DNA of 64,000 nt from Pseudoalteromonas lipolytica (GCF_001306915.1 NZ_LJTC01000009.1:84620-148619), one strand, 5' to 3'. Shown: positions 8,798 through 17,921, numbered from the stretch's first letter. The notes: generated from the sequence alone by a model not told the origin. Numbers and translations: made by a program.

Positions 8798-11009
8798 ACT
8801 TTGCGAGTGCTTTTTCAAGTTCAGCAAAATTAATTGGCTTTGCGATATGGTCACTGATACCAATTTTTGCGCTTGTTTCGATGTCGTCTTTCATCGCATT
8901 AGCACTGACGGCAATAATCGGCGTATCAAAATCTGGCCTTGCAAGTAAGTTTTCGCTGGCAGTTAATCCATCCATCACCGGCATTTGAATATCCATTAAA
9001 ATCAGTGCGTAATCTTGTGTTAGGGTTTTCTCACAGGCAATTTGTCCATTTTCTGCCAATTCATAACTCAGACCTAATTGAGTTAAATACTTAGTGATAA
9101 CAATTTGGTTAATCGGGTTATCTTCGGCAATTAATATTGGCTTGTCGACTGATTTAAAATCGAACTGAGTATCTTCATCTGATTGGTGTTCTTTTGCACT
9201 AGCGTCCTGTGGGTTTAGTGATTTAAAATTAACATTAATGGTAAAATCGGTGCCTTTGCCAAGCTCACTGTCGATAGCAATAGTACCTCCCATCAAATCA
9301 ATCATCCCCTTACTGATGGCAAGCCCAAGACCGGTCCCTCCATATTCACGAGTGGTGCTACTTTGCGCTTGGACAAAGGGATTAAACAGGGCCGTTATTT
9401 TATCTTCAGCGATACCTATGCCTGTATCTTTTACCGATATCACGACGGCTGTCTGGTGTTCATCTCGGCTTTGCAGAATAAGCGAAAGAACGATCTCTCC
9501 TTGATGGGTGAACTTAACGGCGTTTGAGAGCAAGTTAATCAGCACTTGTTTAACACGTATTTCATCACATTCAACATTCAGCGATTGTAATGAGGAGACG
9601 TCAAGCCGGCAGCCAACGCCTTTGGCATCACAACTCGGTTTGAATAGTAAGATAAGGTCATGGCAAAGCGCGACTAAATCACATTGTCGCGACTCGAGCT
9701 CTATTTTATTGGCCTCTATTTTTGAAAAGTCGAGAATATCGTTAATCACGGTTAATAACACATCACTACAGTTATTAATTTGCCTTACAAACTCTGCTTG
9801 CTCTCGTGTTAGCGTGCTTTTATTGAGTAGCTGCAAAAAGCCCACAATACCATTCATCGGAGTGCGTATCTCATGGCTCATATTGGCTAAGAATTGGCTT
9901 TTAACTTGCTCAGAGCGCTCAGCGCGAAGTTTTTCTAATTGCAATGAAGTAATTTGTATATCAATGGTATCAGCCATGCTGCTGAGCGAATCTGCAATAT
10001 CTTTAAACTCTTGATAATGAAAATCGTCGGTATCTTGTTTGTAATTACCCAATGCATATTCTCGGCTAAGAGCAGTAATGCGATTTAGCGGGTTATGGAG
10101 CCGCGCTGTCAACCAACGCACTAAGATAAATGAAACAATAGAGAGTCCGACAATTAACAATCCTGCCAATATGGCCGTTTGCTTTACAGCACTGGTGTAG
10201 GTGGTTTTTGCTTCATTAATTTGGAACTGTAAACTGGTTGGCTTACCTTTAAAATAAACATTACTGATTGAGGCCTGCCCCATTAATTTGCCGTTATCGC
10301 CAGCATCGCCCACGCTATATAAAATGTTACCTTGTGCTGTAATTTGTACCTGCTTACCCGCTTGATAAACCGGTTGTTCATTATGTATTGCAAGCCACTT
10401 TAACGCCTCTGATAAAGGCACAAAAGACACTAACACGCCCGTTTTAATTATTGGCTCACTGAGAGAATCTTGCTCATGTAACAACTTAGATGTAATTGCC
10501 AGTAAAGCATTTTGTTTTGCCTGCAAAGGTGCGAGTAGCTCAGTGACTTGTGGGTTATCGATAATTTGAATTGTGTTTTGCTCTGTTGATGTTTGAGCAC
10601 TGTCGAGAATGCTTTTAGTGAGTTTATAGTTCAAATTTAAAGAAGTAATCGGATACCCTTCAACTATAAACCCCTGATTATCAATAACAATTGATGCGTT
10701 AATTTGTGGGTTTTGGGCAACAAACTCTTGTAGCTGCACAAGCGCGAACTGTGAGTACACCACTTTATTTGGCAGCTCAGTTATCGCCTTAGTGCTACTA
10801 AGTAATTGGCTATTTTTCTCAAGCTTAAATAAGAGTTGCTCAAGACTGGCCGCATTATTTCTAGCTTGCCATTGCAAACTCGTATTTGCTTGATCAATAG
10901 AGCTTAAATAGAAACGCCCTATCATCAAACCTGCAAGGATCAGTAGGGGAATAATAACCAGTAGTAATACACTGATAAATAAGGCGCGGCTAAAGCGTGG
11001 ACTACTCAT
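8772..11009 (-). CDS. Hybrid sensor histidine kinase paired with a solute-binding protein
   Basis: A 745-residue inner-membrane kinase. Transmembrane segments at about 10-32 and 279-300 enclose a periplasmic domain of about 245 residues; HAMP follows at about 301-350. The HisKA box NMSHEIRTPMNGIVGF carries His379. The ATPase domain has DTGIGIAED and GGTGLGLAIS. The C-terminal receiver has the acidic ILIAEDN start, Asp673 in LILMDIQMPVMDG and the Lys of HIAKPI. No Hpt domain is present, so the phosphoryl group must pass to another protein. The ATG overlaps the stop of the upstream binding-protein gene (ATGA), which suggests that this protein supplies the ligand to the periplasmic domain. No dedicated response regulator is adjacent. 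Confidence 0.92.
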   Translation of the reverse strand: MSSPRFSRALFISVLLLVIIPLLILAGLMIGRFYLSSIDQANTSLQWQARNNAASLEQLLFKLEKNSQLLSSTKAITELPNKVVYSQFALVQLQEFVAQNPQINASIVIDNQGFIVEGYPITSLNLNYKLTKSILDSAQTSTEQNTIQIIDNPQVTELLAPLQAKQNALLAITSKLLHEQDSLSEPIIKTGVLVSFVPLSEALKWLAIHNEQPVYQAGKQVQITAQGNILYSVGDAGDNGKLMGQASISNVYFKGKPTSLQFQINEAKTTYTSAVKQTAILAGLLIVGLSIVSFILVRWLTARLHNPLNRITALSREYALGNYKQDTDDFHYQEFKDIADSLSSMADTIDIQITSLQLEKLRAERSEQVKSQFLANMSHEIRTPMNGIVGFLQLLNKSTLTREQAEFVRQINNCSDVLLTVINDILDFSKIEANKIELESRQCDLVALCHDLILLFKPSCDAKGVGCRLDVSSLQSLNVECDEIRVKQVLINLLSNAVKFTHQGEIVLSLILQSRDEHQTAVVISVKDTGIGIAEDKITALFNPFVQAQSSTTREYGGTGLGLAISKGMIDLMGGTIAIDSELGKGTDFTINVNFKSLNPQDASAKEHQSDEDTQFDFKSVDKPILIAEDNPINQIVITKYLTQLGLSYELAENGQIACEKTLTQDYALILMDIQMPVMDGLTASENLLARPDFDTPIIAVSANAMKDDIETSAKIGISDHIAKPINFAELEKALAKWLSQQSLK

Positions 11010-12169
11010 TCATCCCCTTCATTGGCAATCGAACGCTCTGCCAACCCTTGCATAAAAAGCCCCGCTTGCTCAGCAGTTAAGGCACCACTGCCATAGCGAA
11101 TAAATCCTTTATTTAATACTTCCCATACGATGATCATCGATGCGGTTGAAGGCATCGCTTTTGTAAATTGCATCGCTTCAATTAAGGTTGCTAACTGTGT
11201 GCCTTGTTGTGATTTTAAACTATTTAACACCTCTGTATTGACGGGGATATCTTGAAGCTTTTGCCAAATCATTGTTTGAAATTTTTCTGCTTGAACCAAT
11301 TTAGCAAATTTGATCAAATTGTCTTTATTAACGCCATTTAAGCCATCATTTGGAAATGCCAACACAAAGGTAGAGTAATAAGGCTGCATATACTCACCAT
11401 TGAGTTTCGGCAATTGCTGCACAGCTAAATTATCACCAAGCGCCTGCTCATACGTTTTTAACGCCCAAGCACCATCGATGGTGAAGGCAGCTTGCTGCGC
11501 TTTAAATGCATTATTTGAGCAAGTGTAATCGCACTGTCTATCAACCAGGTTTTGTTTATTTAAATCCCAAACAAATTTGAGAGCCGATTGCATTGCCGGT
11601 GTATTAAGCTGAACATGGTTATCTACAATTAGGTCGCCATTAAAAGCCGATAAGAACGGGATAAACCAATACATTTCCATAAAACTCCATGTAACGAGTT
11701 TCACTTTTTCAGGCAATGATGATTGAATTCGGTATATATCCTGCCAATTTTCTATTGGCTCTTTAACAAACTGCTTATTATAAAAAAGTAACAGGTGATT
11801 GCCTTGAATGATGGGTATACCTAAGAGCGTGTTGTTTAGCTTTGCTGTTTCTAAGGTTCGCTTGTCTGTGGTATCAGCTATGAGTGAGTCTGGGATAACG
11901 CTGTAGTTGGCATATTTATCAAGCCCTAAATGATCAGCAGGTACAATAACAACGTCTGTAGAGGTGCTGGTACTGGTATTTTGCACCAGCCTGACTTTTA
12001 GCGCCTTTTGGTCAACCAATACAGAATTAACCGTCAAGCCACTTTGCTCAGCAAGTGCACTTAACAGCTCATTAAAGTGCTCATGCTTCATGGTATGGGC
12101 TAGGTTTATCGTTGCTGCATAGCAATCAAACGTCACTAGTAGCAACGCCACCCAAAATACTCGCCACAC
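11006..12169 (-). CDS. Periplasmic solute-binding protein (sugar type) coupled to a kinase
   Basis: A 387-residue protein with a signal peptide (MWRVFWVALLLVTFDCYA, cleavage near Ala19) and the layout of family 1 extracellular solute-binding proteins: LGIPIIQGNHLLLFYNKQFV, AFTIDGAWALKTYE and YYSTFVLAFPND. It starts with GTG at 12169 after a weak ribosome site. There are no permease or ATPase genes for import; the next gene, overlapping by 4 bases, is the hybrid kinase. It therefore most likely acts as a sensor co-receptor and not as a transporter subunit. The ligand is unknown. Confidence 0.85.
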   Translation of the reverse strand: MWRVFWVALLLVTFDCYAATINLAHTMKHEHFNELLSALAEQSGLTVNSVLVDQKALKVRLVQNTSTSTSTDVVIVPADHLGLDKYANYSVIPDSLIADTTDKRTLETAKLNNTLLGIPIIQGNHLLLFYNKQFVKEPIENWQDIYRIQSSLPEKVKLVTWSFMEMYWFIPFLSAFNGDLIVDNHVQLNTPAMQSALKFVWDLNKQNLVDRQCDYTCSNNAFKAQQAAFTIDGAWALKTYEQALGDNLAVQQLPKLNGEYMQPYYSTFVLAFPNDGLNGVNKDNLIKFAKLVQAEKFQTMIWQKLQDIPVNTEVLNSLKSQQGTQLATLIEAMQFTKAMPSTASMIIVWEVLNKGFIRYGSGALTAEQAGLFMQGLAERSIANEGDE

Positions 12170-12237
12170 GCTTACATCTACTCAAAAAGAATTGAAATTA
12201 CTCTTTAGTTAAGCACATATGCCTTAAATTGCCTAGC

Positions 12238-13392
12238 CTAATCAAGGGTTTTCTTAAACCTAAATGCAGCCACAGCCAAGCCCAAAATTGTAAAGGCTAA
12301 CAGCCAAAGTAAATCACTGCTCATGCTTATTAGATTGACATCTTTTAGCACGATTCCACGTATTAACCTCAGGTAATGCGTTGCGGGTAGGCACTCAGCA
12401 AGCCATTGCGCTGCCTTTGGCATGCCTTCATAAGGAAATACAAAACCTGATAATAATATCGAGGGTAACAGAATGAAAATTGTCATTTGCATTGCTTGAA
12501 GCTGATTTTTAGCGATGGTTGAAAGGACTAAGCCAAGCACTAAACTGGCACATATAAACGCAAAGGTTGCGACAACCAATGCGACTAAACCACCTCCAAA
12601 AGGAATATGAAACAAGAGCTTACCCATACCTAGTATAATAAATAACTGAATAAAACCAATGAAGATATAAGGCACCACTTTACCAATCATTAATTCAAGT
12701 GAGCTTAACGGTAAGGTGATTAAGAGCTCCATATTACCTCGCTCTTGCTCTTTAACAATGGCTGCAGAGGTAAACATAATCATCGTCATGGTTAAAATAA
12801 CAGCAGCTAAACCTGGCACAATATTCACTGCAGAGCGTTGCTCTGGGTTATAAAATAAGGTCGTCTCAAAGGTCGGATACGTTCTATTCGCAGGCTTATC
12901 GAGAAGCTCTGCAAGCGGCATATTGCGCAGCGATTTTATGCTCGACGCTACCATTGTATCTGAGCCGTCAACTAACCAATGCGCAATTGGCCTGACTAAC
13001 GACTCATTACTGCCATCAGGCAAACCAAAACCCACTGTTGGGTGCTGGGCAAGTCGGTTTGCCACATCGTGGGGTATAAACAGCACAGCCCGCACTTTCG
13101 CGCTCGCGATTGCTGTTTGTGCCTGCTCTATACTGTCGTAATAATCTGTCACTTTAACCACATTTGTCGCCGATACTGTTTGTACTAAAATGCGACTGAG
13201 CGCAGTTTGACTATGATCGACCACTGCAACAGGGATATCTTTAACGTTGGTGTTAATAGCGTAACCAAATAGAATCAGTTGGATAAGGGGGATCATCACC
13301 ACCATCGCAAAGGTCATTCTATCGCGACGTAATTGTAATAATTCTTTGCTTACAATTGCTTTTATGCGGCTTAATGAAGTCACAATACTCAT
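12238..13392 (-). CDS. ABC-2 type exporter permease
   Basis: A 384-residue membrane protein of the YhhJ/YbhR-type ABC-2 permeases. One N-terminal transmembrane segment (MTFAMVVMIPLIQLILFGYAI) is followed by a large extracytoplasmic loop (about residues 50-190) and a five-helix C-terminal block. The conserved IVKEQERGNMELLITLPLSS lies between. The start overlaps the ATPase stop. With the ATPase and the membrane-fusion protein it forms a tripartite exporter; only one permease is encoded, so it presumably works as a homodimer. Confidence 0.9.
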   Translation of the reverse strand: MSIVTSLSRIKAIVSKELLQLRRDRMTFAMVVMIPLIQLILFGYAINTNVKDIPVAVVDHSQTALSRILVQTVSATNVVKVTDYYDSIEQAQTAIASAKVRAVLFIPHDVANRLAQHPTVGFGLPDGSNESLVRPIAHWLVDGSDTMVASSIKSLRNMPLAELLDKPANRTYPTFETTLFYNPEQRSAVNIVPGLAAVILTMTMIMFTSAAIVKEQERGNMELLITLPLSSLELMIGKVVPYIFIGFIQLFIILGMGKLLFHIPFGGGLVALVVATFAFICASLVLGLVLSTIAKNQLQAMQMTIFILLPSILLSGFVFPYEGMPKAAQWLAECLPATHYLRLIRGIVLKDVNLISMSSDLLWLLAFTILGLAVAAFRFKKTLD

Positions 13393-14315
13393 TGTCGGCC
13401 CTGCCCTGTGCAGGTGATAAACACGTCTTCAAGGCTTGGACGCACACTATTTACTTGCCACGTATCCTGACAAAATGATTGCTGTTTTATGAACTCAACA
13501 GGATCTTGAACATCTTTTTTTACTAATACTCGCAGCTGTGCACCTAGCTGAGTGGCTGAAATAACATGGTCGATTGTTGCGAGTTGTTTTTTTAATTCTC
13601 TGGTTTGCGCCCCTGCGATTTCTACAACATGAGCGTGCATGTCTGTCATTAATTGCTTTGGAGAGCCATCCGCGCGTTTAATACCAGATTCTAAAATGGC
13701 TAAACGATGACAACGCTCGGCTTCATCCATGTAATGAGTGGTGACTAATATCGTGGTACCGGCATTACTTAAATCAAACAGTGTTTCCCAAAAGTCACGG
13801 CGATTTTGTGGATCGACTGCCGATGTTGGTTCATCAAGAAATAAAATTTTCGGTTTATTAATCACTGCAGCAGCCAATGCTAAGCGCTGCCGTTGGCCCC
13901 CACTCATACTTCCGGCCATTTGATCGACTCTTTGATCAAGGCCATAGGTATGGAGCAATTCGTCAATTCTTTGTTGTTTTTGCTGCTTTTTAAACGGGTA
14001 AAGCGCCGCCATGAACTTTAGGTTTTCAAGTACGGTCAAGTCACTATAAAGTGAAAACTTTTGCGTCATATAACCGAGTTGTGTTCTGAGCTTTTCAGCA
14101 TCTTTTGGCAGACTCAAGCCAAGCACATTGATATCACCAGAGGTTGGCTTCAATAACCCTGTAAGCATACGGATTGCAGTCGTTTTACCACAGCCATTAG
14201 GGCCCAAAAAGCCATAAATTTGCCCTTGCTCAACGTCTAGATCAAGGTTATCAATCGCTTTTAAATCGCCAAATTGTTTTACCAAACCTTTGGCATGGAT
14301 CACCGATTCAGTCAT
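13389..14315 (-). CDS. ABC exporter ATPase
   Basis: A 308-residue ATPase of the multidrug/ABC-2 group. Walker A is GPNGCGKTT (about residues 39-47), the signature is MSGGQRQRLALAAA, Walker B is ILFLDEPTSAVDP, and the switch His is in VTTHYMDEAERC. The C-terminal 80 residues form the usual regulatory extension of this group. It overlaps both neighbours by 4 bases. The substrate is not inferable. Confidence 0.93.
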   Translation of the reverse strand: MTESVIHAKGLVKQFGDLKAIDNLDLDVEQGQIYGFLGPNGCGKTTAIRMLTGLLKPTSGDINVLGLSLPKDAEKLRTQLGYMTQKFSLYSDLTVLENLKFMAALYPFKKQQKQQRIDELLHTYGLDQRVDQMAGSMSGGQRQRLALAAAVINKPKILFLDEPTSAVDPQNRRDFWETLFDLSNAGTTILVTTHYMDEAERCHRLAILESGIKRADGSPKQLMTDMHAHVVEIAGAQTRELKKQLATIDHVISATQLGAQLRVLVKKDVQDPVEFIKQQSFCQDTWQVNSVRPSLEDVFITCTGQGRQ

Positions 14316-15259
14316 GGCATAATCACTTGAGCAGGTACGCCTGTCGGTAAATTATTTTCACTTGTGGGTAGTGTTACCTCAGCAAGATACATTAATCGAG
14401 CACGTTCTTCCTGATTAAGTGCATAAAAAGGCGTGAACGCAGGCTCTGAGGCAATCCAGGTCAGTTCACCCTGTATATCTTTATCTATGCCATCGACACG
14501 AACCGTAAGTGTCATGCCCTGATTGAGCTTGGCACGATATGGTTCAGGGATATATACGCGCGCATAAGGTGCGCTGTTTGCTTGAACGATAACGACTGGG
14601 CTGCCTTTGGTAACTCGCTCACCTACGTGCCAAGGTAAATTATCGACCCTGCCAGCACGCATCGCTTTAATTGTCAGATCTGAGAGGTATTTTTGCTGTA
14701 CTTTTAGTTCTGCTTCTGCCGCCTGAACTTGCGCTTTCGCACTATTAATATCTTCAACGCGAGAACCATTTGTTAATTCATTTAAGTTCTGCTTTGCTGA
14801 TTCTAAATTAGCGAAAGTCTCATCGCGTGCAGCGGTTGCACTGTCTAAGGTTTCTTGGCTTGCGAGTTTATCTTTAACTAAGGTTTTTGCACGGCGAAAA
14901 TTAGCTTCGCTTTGCGTATATGCCGCATTGGCTGCTGCTACTTTGGCTGATGCGGCAGCAACTTCTTCGGGGCGAGCACCATTCAAGGTTTTTTCAAGAA
15001 ATGCAGTGGCTTGAGCTAATTGAGCTTGTGCTTTAGCAACAATCGCTTGTTGTAGTTCGGCATCAAACTTTGCAATCACCTGCCCTTTTTCGACCAACTG
15101 GCCTGCTGAAACGGGTAAATCGATCAGTATTTCGTTAGTCGTTGCAGGATGGATCACACGCTCACGCTCAAGCGTTCCTAGCGCTACTCCCTCATTTGAG
15201 TCTGAGCAAGCAGTAATGACTAAAGAAATTAGTATAAGTACAACACGTTTAGCTAACAT
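14312..15259 (-). CDS. HlyD-family membrane-fusion lipoprotein
   Basis: A 315-residue periplasmic adaptor. The N-terminus MLAKRVVLILISLVITACSDS has a lipobox with Cys18, so it is probably a lipoprotein instead of the membrane-anchored form. A biotinyl-lipoyl-like half (VSAGQLVEKGQVIAKFDAEL) and the matching GRVDNLPWHVGERVTKGSPVV half flank a coiled-coil hairpin of about residues 75-180, rich in Ala, Glu and Gln. It is the first gene of the exporter operon, with AAGGAAAT before the ATG. Confidence 0.9.
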   Translation of the reverse strand: MLAKRVVLILISLVITACSDSNEGVALGTLERERVIHPATTNEILIDLPVSAGQLVEKGQVIAKFDAELQQAIVAKAQAQLAQATAFLEKTLNGARPEEVAAASAKVAAANAAYTQSEANFRRAKTLVKDKLASQETLDSATAARDETFANLESAKQNLNELTNGSRVEDINSAKAQVQAAEAELKVQQKYLSDLTIKAMRAGRVDNLPWHVGERVTKGSPVVIVQANSAPYARVYIPEPYRAKLNQGMTLTVRVDGIDKDIQGELTWIASEPAFTPFYALNQEERARLMYLAEVTLPTSENNLPTGVPAQVIMP

Positions 15260-15477
15260 TTTAATTTCCTTATGGTTAGCTGATGAGTTGCTAGATACTA
15301 TAAAGTATTAAAATGATCTGTAAAAGTGATCTATAGGAATTAAAGTTTTAGAAATATATGGAGTCTATATCGTAAAGATATATGGGGAATAAGGAATCTT
15401 AAATTGAAAAATCTTAGTTATATTTGAAATGATATTTAAAAGATAGTCTTTCCAATACATTACTTACTTAAAGTAAG

Positions 15478-15548
15478 TGGCGTCCCAAAGAGATTCGTAC
15501 TCTTGATAACGTTGTGCATAGATTGCGCGGTGTTCACCGCCCCACTAC
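15478..15548 (-). pseudogene. tRNA-Glu-like pseudo-unit 1
   Basis: Read leftward, this 71-base unit ends in the T-arm, 3' acceptor strand and CCA of tRNA-Glu, but its 5' half is unrelated and has no GTCCCC to form the acceptor stem. This copy is slightly divergent (AAAGAGATTC, GTTGTGC). It is the last unit of the array. Confidence 0.75.
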
Positions 15549-15568
15549 ATATAACCTACTTGAATAAG

Positions 15569-15644
15569 TGGCGTCCCCAAGGGGATTCGAACCCCTGTTA
15601 CCGCCGTGAAAGGGCGGTGTCCTAGGCCTCTAGACGATGGGGAC
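15569..15644 (-). tRNA. tRNA-Glu(UUC) copy 1
   Basis: 76 bases on the minus strand with encoded CCA. The acceptor GTCCCCA pairs with TGGGGAC, the anticodon loop CCTTTCACG contains UUC, and the T-arm is GGGGTTCGAATCCCC. It is the promoter-distal intact copy of the leftward array. Confidence 0.98.
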
Positions 15645-15811
15645 GCAGAAATTGGTTTGCAAATCACTGATTTGCTATTTCTGCGTAAGATGAGACCGAG
15701 CCTGCGAGGCGAATGGCCTTAGCTTAAACAGAAAGTTTCTGTGTCACTAGGACAACTGAATAGTTAGACTCGATTCAGACGAGCTTTTAATAACACATCA
15801 CTTAAAGTAAG

Positions 15812-15882
15812 TGGCTTCAGCAAGAGATTCGTACTCTTGATAACGTCGTGCATAGATTGCGCGGTGTTCACCGCCCCACTAC
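15812..15882 (-). pseudogene. tRNA-Glu-like pseudo-unit 2
   Basis: Same 71-base unit as the others, but the 3' acceptor strand is altered (GTGGCTTCAGC on the plus strand instead of GTGGCGTCCCC), making it the most degenerate at the CCA end. Confidence 0.75.
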
Positions 15883-15902
15883 ACATAACCTACTTAGATA
15901 AG

Positions 15903-15978
15903 TGGCGTCCCCAAGGGGATTCGAACCCCTGTTACCGCCGTGAAAGGGCGGTGTCCTAGGCCTCTAGACGATGGGGAC
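15903..15978 (-). tRNA. tRNA-Glu(UUC) copy 2
   Basis: Identical to copy 1 over 76 bases, including CCA. The interval to copy 1 is about 90 bases longer than the usual 245-base period. Confidence 0.98.
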
Positions 15979-16055
15979 ACAAAATGTGTCACTAGGACAA
16001 CTGAATAGTTAGACTCGATTCAGACGAGCTTTAATAACACAGCACTTTTAGAAAG

Positions 16056-16126
16056 TGGCGTCCCCAAGAGATTCGTACTCTTGATAACGTCGTGCATAGA
16101 TTGCGCGGTGTTCACCGCCCCACTAC
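16056..16126 (-). pseudogene. tRNA-Glu-like pseudo-unit 3
   Basis: 71-base unit with an intact CAAGAGTACGAATCTCTTGG T-arm and GGGGACGCCA end, and a 5' half unlike tRNA-Glu. Confidence 0.75.
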
Positions 16127-16146
16127 ACTTAACCGACTTAGATAAG

Positions 16147-16222
16147 TGGCGTCCCCAAGGGGATTCGAACCCCTGTTACCGCCGTGAAAGGGCGGTGTCC
16201 TAGGCCTCTAGACGATGGGGAC
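16147..16222 (-). tRNA. tRNA-Glu(UUC) copy 3
   Basis: 76 bases, identical to the other Glu copies, followed on the transcript by the hairpin CCACTTATCTAAGT. Confidence 0.98.
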
Positions 16223-16300
16223 ACAAAATGTGTCACTAGGACAACTGAATAGTTAGACTCGATTCAGACGAGCTTTTAATAACACAACACTTAAAGTAAG

Positions 16301-16371
16301 TGGCGTCCCCAAGAGATTCGTACTCTTGATAACGTCGTGCATAGATTGCGCGGTGTTCACCGCCCCACTAC
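16301..16371 (-). pseudogene. tRNA-Glu-like pseudo-unit 4
   Basis: 71-base unit matching units 3, 5 and 6; T-arm-like 3' half with CCA, no matching acceptor 5' strand. Confidence 0.75.
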
Positions 16372-16391
16372 ACATAACCTACTTGAATAAG

Positions 16392-16467
16392 TGGCGTCCC
16401 CAAGGGGATTCGAACCCCTGTTACCGCCGTGAAAGGGCGGTGTCCTAGGCCTCTAGACGATGGGGAC
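16392..16467 (-). tRNA. tRNA-Glu(UUC) copy 4
   Basis: 76 bases, identical to the other Glu copies, 245 bases from its neighbours on each side. Confidence 0.98.
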
Positions 16468-16545
16468 ACATGATGTGTCACTAGGACAACTGAATAGTTA
16501 AACTCGATTCAGACGAGCTATTAATAACACAGCACTTAAAGTAAG

Positions 16546-16616
16546 TGGCGTCCCCAAGAGATTCGTACTCTTGATAACGTCGTGCATAGATTGCGCGGTG
16601 TTCACCGCCCCACTAC
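16546..16616 (-). pseudogene. tRNA-Glu-like pseudo-unit 5
   Basis: 71-base unit matching units 3, 4 and 6; it retains the 3' 28 bases of a tRNA, with the T-stem AAGAG/CTCTT. Confidence 0.75.
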
Positions 16617-16636
16617 ACATAACCTACTTAGATAAG

Positions 16637-16712
16637 TGGCGTCCCCAAGGGGATTCGAACCCCTGTTACCGCCGTGAAAGGGCGGTGTCCTAGGCCTCTA
16701 GACGATGGGGAC
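16637..16712 (-). tRNA. tRNA-Glu(UUC) copy 5
   Basis: 76 bases, identical to the other Glu copies, with encoded CCA. Confidence 0.98.
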
Positions 16713-16790
16713 ACAAAATGTGTCACTAGGACAACTGAATAGTTAGACTCGATTCAGACGAGCTTTTAATAACACATCACTTAAAGTAAG

Positions 16791-16861
16791 TGGCGTCCCC
16801 AAGAGATTCGTACTCTTGATAACGTCGTGCATAGATTGCGCGGTGTTCACCGCCCCACTAC
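16791..16861 (-). pseudogene. tRNA-Glu-like pseudo-unit 6
   Basis: 71-base unit, the most promoter-proximal of the six. None lies between Glu copies 6 and 7. Confidence 0.75.
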
Positions 16862-16881
16862 ACATAACCTACTTAAATAAG

Positions 16882-16957
16882 TGGCGTCCCCAAGGGGATT
16901 CGAACCCCTGTTACCGCCGTGAAAGGGCGGTGTCCTAGGCCTCTAGACGATGGGGAC
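16882..16957 (-). tRNA. tRNA-Glu(UUC) copy 6
   Basis: 76 bases, identical to the other Glu copies. The spacer on its 5' side differs from the repeated spacer and marks the edge of the amplified block. Confidence 0.98.
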
Positions 16958-17087
16958 ACAGTGTGTGTCACTAGGACATTAAATGATAGTTTTACTCATA
17001 TCGGAGTTAAGGTTACTAAAATAGCATGTAAGTACTCGAGACTAACATATTTATTTTCTTGGCAATTGCTCACTTACTTAAAGTAAG

Positions 17088-17163
17088 TGGCGTCCCCAAG
17101 GGGATTCGAACCCCTGTTACCGCCGTGAAAGGGCGGTGTCCTAGGCCTCTAGACGATGGGGAC
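17088..17163 (-). tRNA. tRNA-Glu(UUC) copy 7
   Basis: 76 bases, first Glu gene after tRNA-Ala in transcription order. It is the likely ancestral copy because the Ala-Glu pair has a spacer unlike the repeated ones. Confidence 0.98.
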
Positions 17164-17202
17164 GCAGAAAACTGCAACCCTAGGACAAACACTATGCAAA
17201 TC

Positions 17203-17278
17203 TGGTGGAGCTATGCGGGATCGAACCGCAGACCTCTTCGCTGCCAGCGAAGCGCTCTCCCAGCTGAGCTATAGCCCC
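17203..17278 (-). tRNA. tRNA-Ala(GGC)
   Basis: 76 bases with encoded CCA. Acceptor GGGGCTA pairs with TAGCTCC, the D-arm is AGCTCAGCTGGGAGAGC, and the anticodon loop CTGGCAG gives GGC. It is the first gene of the leftward tRNA operon. Confidence 0.98.
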
Positions 17279-17334
17279 GACTTGCATACACACCACCAAT
17301 TAATGTTGGTTGTGTATCGCTGAGTGCGGGGCGC

Positions 17335-17363
17335 ATTCTATGCAGCCCCCCAAATAAAGTCAA
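17335..17363 (-). promoter_or_regulatory. Promoter of the tRNA-Ala/Glu operon
   Basis: Read leftward: -35 TTGACT (17363-17358), a 17-base spacer, -10 TAGAAT (17340-17335), then the GC-rich discriminator GCGCCCCGC. Such discriminators are typical of stringently controlled stable-RNA promoters. Confidence 0.88.
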
Positions 17364-17853
17364 CAGTTTTTTATCTAAGTTTATTTAAATGATTTAAATT
17401 TCAACAAGCTGACTAAATATCAATCCGTTGCGGAGGTATTTTATACAAAGTGCTATCAAATTAGTTATTTTGGGCTAATTTCATTGCTGGTTTGTTATCA
17501 AAGGCTCTTTGCTTTTTTAATTTACTCCCTTAAAAAGGTATACATTTATATGCAAAATAAAATTCATTATTTAAAGCTTTAAATAAAACGACTTCACCCT
17601 ACCCTGCTTTGTTTTTAATAGTGCTAAGTAGAGTGCAATTAACTGATGCAAATTTATTGATATGAAAAACCGTTTTAAAGATTTGCTGTATTCATTTCAT
17701 TTTAGAATGATTTACCTAGGTCATAGAGCTATAGATCAAGCTCTGAATATAAGCTTATGAATGTAAATTGCATATTTGTTCGCCAAAAAATGCTTAAATG
17801 CCATGTCATTGTTTATAAAAGCTGCATCTAACACATTTTTACTCATTCAAGTG
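17364..17853. other. AT-rich gap between divergent tRNA operons
   Basis: No convincing gene or structured element was seen in these 490 bases. The stretch is AT-rich, which may help both flanking stable-RNA promoters as upstream (UP-element-like) sequence. Confidence 0.5.
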
Positions 17854-17881
17854 TTGACACATTTACAACTCTATCTATAAT
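17854..17881 (+). promoter_or_regulatory. Promoter of the tRNA-Val operon
   Basis: -35 TTGACA (17854-17859), a 16-base spacer, -10 TATAAT (17876-17881), both perfect consensus, followed by the discriminator AGCGCCCC. This is as strong a sigma-70 promoter as one finds, fitting a seven-gene tRNA operon. Confidence 0.92.
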
Positions 17882-17921
17882 AGCGCCCCACAACAACGCA
17901 GCAATGAGTTGTTTTAGATAT

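Noticed and set aside
15478-16861. Pseudo-units as functional tRNAs of unusual type
   Set aside because: Their 5' halves cannot form an acceptor stem with the GGGGAC end and no anticodon arm is apparent.
17059-17274. Open frame of 71 codons across tRNA-Glu and tRNA-Ala
   Set aside because: It lies inside two tRNA genes on the opposite strand and has no ribosome site.
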